DNA from: Vibrio diabolicus
Lineage (GTDB): Bacteria > Pseudomonadota > Gammaproteobacteria > Enterobacterales > Vibrionaceae
Length of the DNA stretch: 64,000 bases
Direction of reading: 5' to 3'
NCBI GenBank assembly: GCA_001048675.1
Contig: CCKK01000029.1
Coordinates: 37,335-101,334, forward strand
A program made the position numbers and the translations under genes. The notes below the pieces were generated by a model that was given only the letters and a program-made list of their open reading frames with translations, did no database searches and was not told where the DNA came from. Below are positions 37,332-44,539 of the stretch, piece by piece (position 1 is the first letter of the stretch; each line of letters begins with the position of its first letter).

Positions 37332-38261
37332 TTACAGTGTTTCGTTTAGAACAAGCGCCAACAGTGCTTGGCGAGCGTATACGCCATTTTGAGCTTGCTG
37401 GAAGAAGTAAGCATGAGGCGTTTTATCAACATCGGTTGTGATTTCATCCACGCGAGGGAGGGGGTGGAGTACTTTTAGGTTCTCGCGCGCCCCTTCGAGT
37501 AATGCTGCTGTCAAAATATACGCCGATTTAATGTGCGCGTACTCCGATTCGTCAAAACGTTCTTTCTGTACGCGCGTCATGTACAGAATATCCAGTTCAG
37601 GAATCACACTCTCCATGTCCGTGTGCAGGCTATATTGAATGCCAGCTTCGTCTAGCTCTTCGCAGATGTAATCTGGCATTGCCAATGCTTCTGGTGCAAC
37701 AAAGAAGAAGCGGATGTTATTAAACTTCGCTAAGGCTTGAGTCAGTGAGTGCACTGTGCGGCCATATTTTAGGTCACCGACGAACGCGACGTTCAAGTTG
37801 TCTAGACGACCTTGTGTTTCCGCGATGGTGTATAGGTCGAGTAGCGTTTGAGTTGGGTGTTGGTTTGCACCGTCACCAGCGTTGATCACTGGCACGCCAT
37901 TTGAGAATTCAGAGGCCAAGCGAGCGGCGCCTTCTTGTGGATGGCGCATCACAAAGGCATCGACGTAAGAAGAGATGACTTGTACTGAATCTGCGAGTGT
38001 TTCGCCTTTTTTCGCCAGAGAGGTATTACCATCATTATCAAAGCCAATCACGTCACCACCAATGCGCTGAATCGCTGTTTCAAACGATAAACGTGTACGT
38101 GTTGATGGTTCAAAGAAACAACTGGCAACGACTTTGTTTTTAATCAGTTCTGGTCGAGGTGCTTTTTTAAGGCTACCTGCTGTTTCTACGATAAGTTCCA
38201 GCTCTTCACGTGAAAGCTCTGGAATAGAGATGATGTGCTTCTGGTAAAGCGAGTTCGCCAT
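37332..38261 (-). CDS. pyrB: Aspartate carbamoyltransferase catalytic subunit PyrB
   Basis: Makes carbamoyl-aspartate, the committed step of pyrimidine synthesis. Start set at the ATG at 38261 (MANSLYQKHIIS), which gives 309 residues like other Vibrio PyrB and has a GGGAAGAAG ribosome site. An in-frame ATG 20 codons upstream at 38321 also follows a GGAGG, but that GGAGG is part of the attenuator stem. Carbamoyl-phosphate motif EPSTRTRLSFE lies near 52, the aspartate loop and HPLPRVDEI near 265. Expression is likely set by the pyrL attenuator. Confidence 0.96.
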   Translation of the reverse strand: MANSLYQKHIISIPELSREELELIVETAGSLKKAPRPELIKNKVVASCFFEPSTRTRLSFETAIQRIGGDVIGFDNDGNTSLAKKGETLADSVQVISSYVDAFVMRHPQEGAARLASEFSNGVPVINAGDGANQHPTQTLLDLYTIAETQGRLDNLNVAFVGDLKYGRTVHSLTQALAKFNNIRFFFVAPEALAMPDYICEELDEAGIQYSLHTDMESVIPELDILYMTRVQKERFDESEYAHIKSAYILTAALLEGARENLKVLHPLPRVDEITTDVDKTPHAYFFQQAQNGVYARQALLALVLNETL

Positions 38262-38321
38262 GATCTTCTTCCCTATAACATTGATGACTACATCCAAATT
38301 GCCGAAAGGAATTTTGGACAT

Positions 38322-38350
38322 AAAAAAACCTCCCCAAATGGGGAGGTTTT
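38322..38350 (-). promoter_or_regulatory. pyrBI attenuator terminator
   Basis: On the minus strand AAAACCTCCCC-ATTT-GGGGAGG is followed by seven T. It sits between the leader peptide stop and pyrB. The leader's TAA stop touches the 5' side of the stem, so a ribosome that keeps up with a UTP-starved polymerase would block the hairpin, as in E. coli pyrBI attenuation. Confidence 0.92.
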
Positions 38351-38444
38351 AAAATTCAATAGAATTAACGAAAATAACACCACGTAAGCGTAGTCGCTTA
38401 GCTAGAGCAAATCGCGTTTTCATGTCGGCAATTAGCTTGGTCAT
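38349..38444 (-). CDS. pyrL: pyrBI operon leader peptide PyrL
   Basis: A 31-codon open frame (MTKLIADMKTRFALAKR... ending VNSIEF) starts at the ATG at 38444, preceded by TTAAGAA on the coding strand, and stops exactly at the base of the attenuator stem. The second half of the coding sequence is U-rich in RNA (TTATTTTCG, TTAATTCTATTG, TTTT), the expected UTP-sensitive pause region. No residue similarity to E. coli PyrL is needed; position and architecture define it. Its function is regulatory: coupling of translation to transcription decides read-through into pyrBI. Confidence 0.85.
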   Translation of the reverse strand: MTKLIADMKTRFALAKRLRLRGVIFVNSIEF

Positions 38445-38543
38445 TTCTTAATCCTCAGACAAATTGCCGAGCATTATACGCTTAACTTTCGTGAGCGCAA
38501 GCGATTACATCATGGTTTTTAGCGGCTGTTTTGGCTTGCTAGT

Positions 38544-39548
38544 TTAGCTTCCTAATGTTGCTACCATCACGGCTTTGATGGTGTGCATACGGTTTTCAGC
38601 TTCGTCGAATACGATGGAGTATTCTGACTCAAATACCTCTTCTGTTACTTCAAGGCCTTTCATGCCGTATTTTTCAGCGACTTCTTTGCCGACGGTGGTA
38701 TCATCATTGTGGAAAGCTGGAAGACAGTGCATAAATTTCACATGTGGATTACCCGTTTGTTTAATCACGTCCATATTGATTTGATATGGTGTCATTAACG
38801 CTACACGTTCATCCCATGCCTCAGCGGATTCACCCATAGATACCCAAACATCGGTGTAAAGGAAGTCACAACCCTTCACGCCTTCCTCCACGCTTTCAGT
38901 TAATGTGATTTTTGCACCAGTTTGCTGCGCGATAGTTTGGCAAGTTGCCACCAAATCTTCTTCAGGCCAGAACGCTTTTGGCGCGACAAGGCGAATATCC
39001 ATGCCCATTTTAGCGGCACCCACCATGAGCGAGTTGCCCATATTGTTGCGTGCATCGCCTAGGTAAGCGAAGGTCATTTCATGCAGCTGCTTACCGCGTC
39101 CGTGCTCTTGCATGGTCAGGAAGTCAGCAAGGATTTGGGTTGGGTGGAACTCATCAGTCAAACCATTCCACACTGGAACACCAGCATAAGTGCCAAGCTC
39201 TTCAACAATGGATTGGCCAAAGCCGCGATATTCGATGCCGTCATACATGCGACCTAAGACGCGTGCGGTGTCTTTCATTGATTCTTTATGGCCAATCTGA
39301 GAACCAGAAGGGCCGATGTAAGAGACTTGAGCGCCTTGATCAAAAGCTGCGACTTCAAACGCACATCGGGTACGAGTCGAAGATTTCTCAAAGATGAGTG
39401 CAATGTTTTTACCTTGAAGTGTCTTCTGCTCTGTTCCTGCATATTTTGCTTTTTTTAGCTCTGCAGACAGTTCGAGCAAGAACTGGATTTCTTTGGTTGA
39501 GAAATCCAATAGCTTCAAAAAGTTGCGGTTACGTAAATTGAAAGCCAT
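38544..39548 (-). CDS. argF: Ornithine carbamoyltransferase ArgF
   Basis: Makes citrulline from ornithine and carbamoyl phosphate. Start set at the ATG at 39548 (MAFNLRNRNFLK), preceded by AAGGGACGAG; the open frame extends 36 codons further upstream without a ribosome site. The 334-residue product has the carbamoyl-phosphate motif KSSTRTRCAFE near 55, FHPTQILADF near 133 and the ornithine loop MHCLPAFHND near 272. The neighbour arcA could suggest a catabolic role, but a terminator and an ARG-box-like site between them point to separate, arginine-repressed control. Confidence 0.93.
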   Translation of the reverse strand: MAFNLRNRNFLKLLDFSTKEIQFLLELSAELKKAKYAGTEQKTLQGKNIALIFEKSSTRTRCAFEVAAFDQGAQVSYIGPSGSQIGHKESMKDTARVLGRMYDGIEYRGFGQSIVEELGTYAGVPVWNGLTDEFHPTQILADFLTMQEHGRGKQLHEMTFAYLGDARNNMGNSLMVGAAKMGMDIRLVAPKAFWPEEDLVATCQTIAQQTGAKITLTESVEEGVKGCDFLYTDVWVSMGESAEAWDERVALMTPYQINMDVIKQTGNPHVKFMHCLPAFHNDDTTVGKEVAEKYGMKGLEVTEEVFESEYSIVFDEAENRMHTIKAVMVATLGS

Positions 39549-39614
39549 AGCTCGTCCCTTAGTACGTGTGATTGAATTAATAGAATGCATTAAAACATAT
39601 AAATGCTTTATTTG

Positions 39615-39628
39615 TGAATAATTATTTT
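39615..39628 (-). promoter_or_regulatory. Possible ArgR box upstream of argF
   Basis: TGAAT-AATT-ATTTT matches the half-site pair TGAAT-N4-ATTCA at eight of ten positions, 67 bp upstream of the argF start. ArgR normally uses two adjacent boxes; the second is not clear here. Confidence 0.45.
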
Positions 39629-39643
39629 TATGTAAAACTAAAA

Positions 39644-39676
39644 AAGGTTGATGCATTCACATCAACCTTAGTTTTT
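39644..39676 (-). terminator. arcA terminator
   Basis: Stem AAGGTTGATG / CATCAACCTT with a 6-nt loop, followed on the minus strand by TTTTTTAG. It separates arcA from argF. Confidence 0.88.
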
Positions 39677-39704
39677 ATTCATTTAATGTAAAAGGACGAA
39701 TTGG

Positions 39705-40926
39705 TTATATATCGTCTCGTTCTATCGGACAACTCATGCAGCGGGCGCCACCACGGCCACGGCCAAGCTCGTTACCTGGGACTGTCAGTACTTTGATACC
39801 AGCTTTGTCGTATTTTTCGTTGGTGTATACATTGCGTTCGTAACCAATCACAACGCCCGGTTTTACGGTAAGAACGTTATTGGCGTCATTCCATTGTTCG
39901 CGCTCAGCTTCATAACTGTCACCACCCGTGGTGATGATTTTCAGCTGATCTAAGCCAAGAGCAGATTCAATCGCATGTAGGTAGTTATGAGATGCTTCAA
40001 CATGCATTTCACCATTGCCTTTTGGTGTTAAGCGCCATGTGTCGAGATCTTTGCGCATGATCTCTGGGTAAACAGAGAACGTGTCCACATCCATATGGGT
40101 CATAACGGTGTCTAAATGCATGCATGAACGGTGTTTAGGCAGATCAATCGCAATCACTTCGGTTGCTTGTCCTGCCTTAAACAGGCTCGCTGCAAGGTTT
40201 TCTACACCTTGCGCGGTCGTGCGCTCAGACATACCGATCAGAACTGCACCTTTACCAATAACCAACACATCACCGCCTTCGACATTCGCATTATCATAAT
40301 GCAGATCATCGTCACCGAAGTATTTAATAAAGTCTTGGCCAGCAAAAATTGGGTGCCAACGATAAATCGCACGTAAGTGGTTTGTTTCACGTTGGCGTGC
40401 AGGCATCATCATTGGGTTGAGCGATACACCACCATAAACCCAGCATGAGGTATCACGCGTAAATAGGTGGTTAGGTAGCGGCTCAATAACAAAATCCAGC
40501 GGACGCTTCATTTTTGGCAGCATAGAAGATGAGGAGATCGGTAGCTCTGAGTAAGCTAAGCCAACCTAAAAAGATGCTGGCAAGGTGTTCATCATCCATT
40601 TCTGAAAAATATTGGCGTAGGTCTCGCGCAAAGGTTGGCCCGTAACGAAAGTCAGAAATCTGAGTATCTAGCAGCCACTGTTTTGCTTCTGGAACGGCGA
40701 GGGTTTCGACCAGTAAATCGTGGAGGAGAAGCACTTCTACATCTTGATCGCGTAGCGTGCGTGCGAACGCATCGTGCTCTTCACCTGCCGCTTCTACAGC
40801 AAGAACATCATCAAACAGTAATTCATGACAGTTTGATGGAGTTAAGTGGGTTAGGGCGCGCTCTGGGCGATTTAATAGAACTCGTCGAAGTTGACCAACT
40901 TCTGATCCAACGTACAGCTTGCTCAT
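39705..40926 (-). pseudogene. arcA: Arginine deiminase ArcA, single-base frameshift
   Basis: Converts arginine to citrulline and ammonia, the first step of the ADI pathway. The 5' part from 40926 reads MSKLYVGSEVGQLRRVLLNRPE to EHLASIFLG. The frame then slips at 40563-40564, where the coding strand has GGTTGGC instead of the expected GGTGGC. It resumes in another frame as LAYSELPISSSSMLPKMKRP and runs to ERDDI. Deleting one base gives 406 residues, the family size. The catalytic Cys (GGARCMSC) and FTRDTS Asp are on the 3' side, so the interrupted product would be inactive. No arcB, arcC or arcD paralogue adjoins it apart from argF. Confidence 0.9.
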
Positions 40927-41510
40927 TTTGTATCCTTACAAATTTTCCAGCCGTTAGTTATGACAAGCTTCCTAGAAAGATGCAAATCACTACGCTTTGC
41001 CTATATTCTGAATTTTTATTGTTTTTTAGTATTTTAGTTTTGCCTGTTTTGCTAATAAAGTTTTGGTTTGGGTTTTAATTCTATTTTGTGAAACGTGGAG
41101 AGCGTGCGTTTTTATTCTAATTTTCCCATTGAGAAAGAATACATGCATAGTGCATAAAACGTGCATTTTTATTCTAAATTATGCATTATTGAAGTGAATT
41201 TATTCGTTATGCTTCTTCGTTTTACACGTGAGTGTATTCAAGAAAGCGCCATAAACACGCACAGAAAGAGAAAATAACCGCATTAAGTGTCAGTTAGGAT
41301 GTTCTGAATATTAAAAAATGCCATTTTTTGTTAATTTTTTGTTTCCTTGCATGGTCGGTTTAATATTTATATTCAAATAACCGATAAGAATCGCGGTGGT
41401 ATGATGTTTGTTTGTGGCTTTTCATCGCAATCCATGCCATATTTCACCGGATCAGCATACTCAGTATCGGGTATAGTGTTTCTATCAAGTAACTAATCTG
41501 GAGCCAAAAC
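40927..41510. other. 584-bp intergenic region between arcA and rraB
   Basis: No supported gene. Very A/T-rich. It contains a repeated ARG-box-like motif (listed separately) and the divergent promoters of arcA and rraB; TATAGT at 41472-41477 is a possible rraB -10. A rich ATGCAT/GTGCAT-type patchwork occupies 41140-41190. Confidence 0.55.
41009..41175 (-). promoter_or_regulatory. Three ARG-box-like repeats upstream of arcA
   Basis: TGAATTTTTATTGT (41009-41022), TGCGTTTTTATTCT (41105-41118) and TGCATTTTTATTCT (41162-41175) share the layout TGNNT-TTTT-ATT. The last two lie in a longer direct repeat GTGC(G/A)TTTTTATTCTAA spaced 57 bp apart. They resemble ArgR sites and sit 80-250 bp upstream of arcA. 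Confidence 0.45.
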
Positions 41511-41924
41511 ATGTCTCACGAAGATGAATATCTATCAGTAGAAGAATTAATTGAGATTCAAAAGGAAGAGACTCGCGATATCATTGCAGCATTGCTAGAA
41601 GATGGCAGCGATCCAGATTCGCTATACGAAATCGAGCACCACCTGTTTGCAGAAGATTTTGACACGCTAGAAAAAGCGGTAGTTGAAGCATTCAAGATGG
41701 GCTTTGAAGTGCTTGAAGCGGAAGAAACTGAAGATGAAGATGGCAACAAGTTGCTTTGCTGTGACGCAACCATGGAATCAGCATTAGACGCAGAAGCCAT
41801 TGATGCGCAAGTTGAAAAACTGATTCACTTGGCAGAAAAATACGACATCATCTATGACGGTTGGGGTACGTACTACGAAGGCGAAGATGCGCTTTACCCT
41901 GAAGAAGATGAAGACGACGAGTAA
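41511..41924 (+). CDS. rraB: Ribonuclease E inhibitor RraB
   Basis: Acidic protein (137 aa) that binds the RNase E degradosome scaffold and modulates its activity. The sequence MSHEDEYLSVEELIEIQKEE, the central TLEKAVVEAFKMGFEV and the acidic tail YPEEDEDDE are typical of RraB (YjgD). Ribosome site CTGGAG precedes the ATG. In E. coli rraB also lies near argI and valS, so synteny agrees. A strong terminator follows. Confidence 0.95.
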   Translation: MSHEDEYLSVEELIEIQKEETRDIIAALLEDGSDPDSLYEIEHHLFAEDFDTLEKAVVEAFKMGFEVLEAEETEDEDGNKLLCCDATMESALDAEAIDAQVEKLIHLAEKYDIIYDGWGTYYEGEDALYPEEDEDDE

Positions 41925-41948
41925 TCAAAGCTCACCTCTTTTAGAGAA

Positions 41949-41974
41949 ACCAGCGTTTAACGCTGGTTTTTTTA
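41949..41974 (+). terminator. rraB terminator
   Basis: Stem ACCAGCGT-TTA-ACGCTGGT followed by TTTTTTT. Confidence 0.92.
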
Positions 41975-42090
41975 TACCTTGAAAATGGCATCCAACAACA
42001 GATGAATGTGGAGGTGATAAATAATTCACATTGAGTTTATAGGGGATTTCTCCCTATAATGCGTGAAAATTGATCTAGCGCAAGGTGTAT

Positions 42091-42891
42091 ATGCAACTCT
42101 CACTCGCCGGTTTATGGCAAGTCTCTCCACTGACGGACCTCTCGATTCCACAGGATGACATCACTTTTCCCGCCCCTTTAAGTCTAGTCCTGCCTGATGA
42201 ATTGACGGAGGAAGCGATCCGTCAACAAGAATGGCACCTGATGCATGACATTGAAGTGGATGAGGCGATGATGGCATTTCCTGCAGTGGAAATGGTAATG
42301 GGTGGTGTTGATTACCATGCGGAGGTACGTTTGAACGGCGTGGCTGTGTTTGATTGTGATGGCTCGCAAAGTGTGTATAAGAAAGACATTCGCCCATACA
42401 TGCAAATGGGGCGTAATCGCTTTGAGATATTGTTCCTAGAGGAAGAAGAAGATCTTTTATTCGATGAGGATAAGCCAGAGCTGTGCCCGCTTTCTGAACA
42501 TCAATATAAGAAAAGTGATGAGCGACTGGGCGTGTGGCAAGAACCGTACTTGCAGTTTATTCGCAACGTGCGTTTAGATCGCGTGGCAACCGAGCAGATT
42601 TGGCACCATGGTGGCGGGTGTGAATTTAAGGTCGATTTGTATTACCAGACATTTGCACCAGGGCTAGTGTCAGCAGCGGTAAAGTTTAATGGCATGACTT
42701 ACCATATTCCTATTGATGTCCGAGCGGAGCATGCGAGCGCTTTATTCCAGATTGAAGCGCCAAAGTATGCTGATCTTAATGACCCTGATCCAAATGATCT
42801 CTATCAGTTGTCTGTTGAATTGGATGGACAACGCCAAAACTTCACTGTTGCATTGAGCCAGGAGCTTTGCGTTACCCATGTTGTGCTTTAA
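42091..42891 (+). CDS. GH2-like sugar-binding domain protein without catalytic domain
   Basis: Unnamed 266-residue protein. Residues about 1-125 resemble the N-terminal jelly-roll of family 2 glycoside hydrolases: LAGLWQV at the start, VDYHAEVRLNGVAVFDCDG near 75 and KDIRPYMQMGRNRFEILF near 98-115. Residues about 145-266, beginning RLGVWQEPYL, look like the following Ig-like domain. The TIM-barrel that holds the catalytic residues is wholly absent, and the stop is natural with no residual coding downstream. No signal peptide, so cytoplasmic. Start chosen at the ATG at 42091 behind AAGG; a GTG two codons earlier is possible. Function unknown. Confidence 0.7.
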   Translation: MQLSLAGLWQVSPLTDLSIPQDDITFPAPLSLVLPDELTEEAIRQQEWHLMHDIEVDEAMMAFPAVEMVMGGVDYHAEVRLNGVAVFDCDGSQSVYKKDIRPYMQMGRNRFEILFLEEEEDLLFDEDKPELCPLSEHQYKKSDERLGVWQEPYLQFIRNVRLDRVATEQIWHHGGGCEFKVDLYYQTFAPGLVSAAVKFNGMTYHIPIDVRAEHASALFQIEAPKYADLNDPDPNDLYQLSVELDGQRQNFTVALSQELCVTHVVL

Positions 42892-42911
42892 CGTCTGATA
42901 ATATTTTTTTA

Positions 42912-43817
42912 TTACAGTACCTTAAGCATTACGACTTCACATGCATCATGCCCTGTTTGCCCAAGCGGGGCATCGAGATGCTCAAAGCCTAGCTTTTCAT
43001 ACAAGCCTACCGCCTCTCTTAGACATTCTGTTGTCTCTAAATAGCACTGCTGATATCCAAGCTGTTTCGCCAGTTGTAAGCTCAATGCGACGATGCGTTT
43101 GGCTAAACCGTGTCCTCGTGTTTGAGGTAAGAAGTACATCTTTTGCAGCTCACACACATTTGGCTCACCAGCTAAAGGGGCAAAGCCACCGCCACCAACG
43201 ATCTCTCCGCGATGTTCAATGACCCAATAGGCGGCCCCGTTTTGATTATACACCGAATACATATCATCAAGCGTTGGATCGGCCACACCATAACCTCTGT
43301 CTGCGGTTAAGCCGTATTCTGCGGAGACTTTACGAATTACGTCTGCCACTTGCGGATTGTCTGCTTTGGTAAGAGGTCGAAGGGTGTATTCCTCTGCCTG
43401 ACACACTTTTGTTAGCCCTTTTAGGTAAGTCTCTAGACCAAGTTTGAGTTGTTCTTGCTCACAGTCATCAAGTTGTGTAAGCAACTGCTCAAAAAAGCTG
43501 TTTTGCTGTTGGTCTAGTTGCGCTAACGCCTGCTGTCCTTGAATTGTGAGCACTACGAGTTGGCTTCGTTTATCTTTCGGGTTTTCGATGCTCTCAACCA
43601 AACCTAATTTAATCAAACCAGTAATGGTGCGGCTTGCATTGGACTTGTCGACACTAAGCTGCTGCGCCAGTTGGTTGATGGTCAATGGCTGCAATTGGAT
43701 TTCACCTAATGCGTGCGCTTGTACCGGGGTAAGAGCGACATCGCCGCATTGTTTATCGAGCATACCAAGCAATCGGACGGCTTGACGGGAGTAGTGTCGG
43801 AGTTGACGAGCGTTCAT
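42912..43817 (-). CDS. MarR-type regulator fused to a GNAT acetyltransferase
   Basis: Two-domain protein of 301 residues. A MarR winged-helix domain covers about 1-140 (INQLAQQLSVDKSNASRTITGL recognition region, given by its ends INQLAQQLSVDK and NASRTITGL; RSQLVVLT wing). A GNAT acetyltransferase covers about 150-300 with the acetyl-CoA loop LPQTRGHGLAKRI near 232 and KLGFEHLD near 278. Start at the ATG at 43817 behind GAGGTAAG; a GTG two codons before is also open. An unusually long palindrome lies 21 bp upstream and is the obvious autoregulatory operator. The acetylated substrate is unknown. Confidence 0.88.
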   Translation of the reverse strand: MNARQLRHYSRQAVRLLGMLDKQCGDVALTPVQAHALGEIQLQPLTINQLAQQLSVDKSNASRTITGLIKLGLVESIENPKDKRSQLVVLTIQGQQALAQLDQQQNSFFEQLLTQLDDCEQEQLKLGLETYLKGLTKVCQAEEYTLRPLTKADNPQVADVIRKVSAEYGLTADRGYGVADPTLDDMYSVYNQNGAAYWVIEHRGEIVGGGGFAPLAGEPNVCELQKMYFLPQTRGHGLAKRIVALSLQLAKQLGYQQCYLETTECLREAVGLYEKLGFEHLDAPLGQTGHDACEVVMLKVL

Positions 43818-43837
43818 TATCACTTACCTCTAAAAAT

Positions 43838-43880
43838 AAAGTTGCGCACCGCAATTAAATTAATTGCGGTGCGCAACTTT
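43838..43880. promoter_or_regulatory. Perfect 21-bp-arm palindrome, probable MarR-GNAT operator
   Basis: Arms 43838-43858 and 43860-43880 are exact reverse complements around one base. Each arm itself contains a smaller dyad, TTGCG-CAC-CGCAA on the left and TTGCG-GTG-CGCAA on the right, so the element looks like two mirror-image regulator sites. It lies directly upstream of the MarR-GNAT start. As RNA it would form a very strong hairpin. Confidence 0.75.
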
Positions 43881-43932
43881 GTCAATGATAAATGTCATTT
43901 GGCTCGTTAGGAGACGTAGTGAGCCTCCATGT

Positions 43933-44337
43933 TTAAGCGTGGTGATGTAAACAAAACTGCGGTGCTGGAGTTTTTGCTGATGATTTACGCATCCATACTT
44001 TCTCGTGGAAGTAGTAAGCCACCGTATTCAAACTCGGCTCTAGCATCGCCATTACGCCGCCGACAAATGCATCACCTGTTAGTAAGTAAACCACGGTAAA
44101 AGCGACGCTGAAGTGCACGGTCGCAAAGCTTGCGGTTTTTAATTTGGTCATCCACTGACGAGCTTTAAGTGCTGGGACTTTTGCCCATGCCTTTTCATGA
44201 AAGTAGAAGGCTACGGTGTTCACTGAAGGCTCAATCATGGCAATTAAACTACCAATTAAAATGTCGCCTGTGAGTACGTAAGCGACACTAAATGCGATAG
44301 TAAAATGCAGTGCTGCGAAAGTTAGTGTCTTTTTCAT
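43933..44337 (-). CDS. Tandem DUF2061 membrane protein
   Basis: Protein of 134 residues made of two copies of a roughly 55-residue DUF2061 unit. The first is KTLTFAALHFTIAFSVAYVLTG ... EPSVNTVAFYFHEKAW, the second KTASFATVHFSVAFTVVYLLTG ... EPSLNTVAYYFHEKVW (long strings shown by their ends). Each unit has two hydrophobic segments, so four in all. The HF/HEK His residues recur in both units. Function of DUF2061 is unknown. A Fur-like box precedes the gene, suggesting iron control. The C-terminus is His-rich (HHHA). Confidence 0.85.
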   Translation of the reverse strand: MKKTLTFAALHFTIAFSVAYVLTGDILIGSLIAMIEPSVNTVAFYFHEKAWAKVPALKARQWMTKLKTASFATVHFSVAFTVVYLLTGDAFVGGVMAMLEPSLNTVAYYFHEKVWMRKSSAKTPAPQFCLHHHA

Positions 44338-44377
44338 GATAATTACTCAATCGTGTTTGTTTCGATGAGTTTATTAT

Positions 44378-44394
44378 CGATAATAATTCTCATT
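44378..44394 (-). promoter_or_regulatory. Fur-like box upstream of DUF2061 gene
   Basis: On the minus strand AATGAGAATTATTATCG, on the plus strand CGATAATAATTCTCATT, close to the Fur 7-1-7 consensus TGATAAT-N-ATTATCA. It lies 41 bp upstream of the DUF2061 start, where a promoter would be. Confidence 0.65.
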
Positions 44395-44466
44395 AATGCT
44401 AATGGATGATGAGTATTGTTGCGATAGGGGAAAGCTATTGATGATGGTTTTTGGTGAAAGATATAC

Positions 44467-44496
44467 AAAAAAGGTTGACCATGATGGCCAACCTTT
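44467..44496 (-). terminator. valS terminator
   Basis: Near-perfect dyad AAAGGTTG ... CAACCTTT with an inner CCAT/ATGG pairing, followed on the minus strand by TTTTGTAT. Confidence 0.88.
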
Positions 44497-44539
44497 GGAT
44501 TCAAAGTGAGAAGTGTTAGTTCTTCTCTTTCACTGAGGC

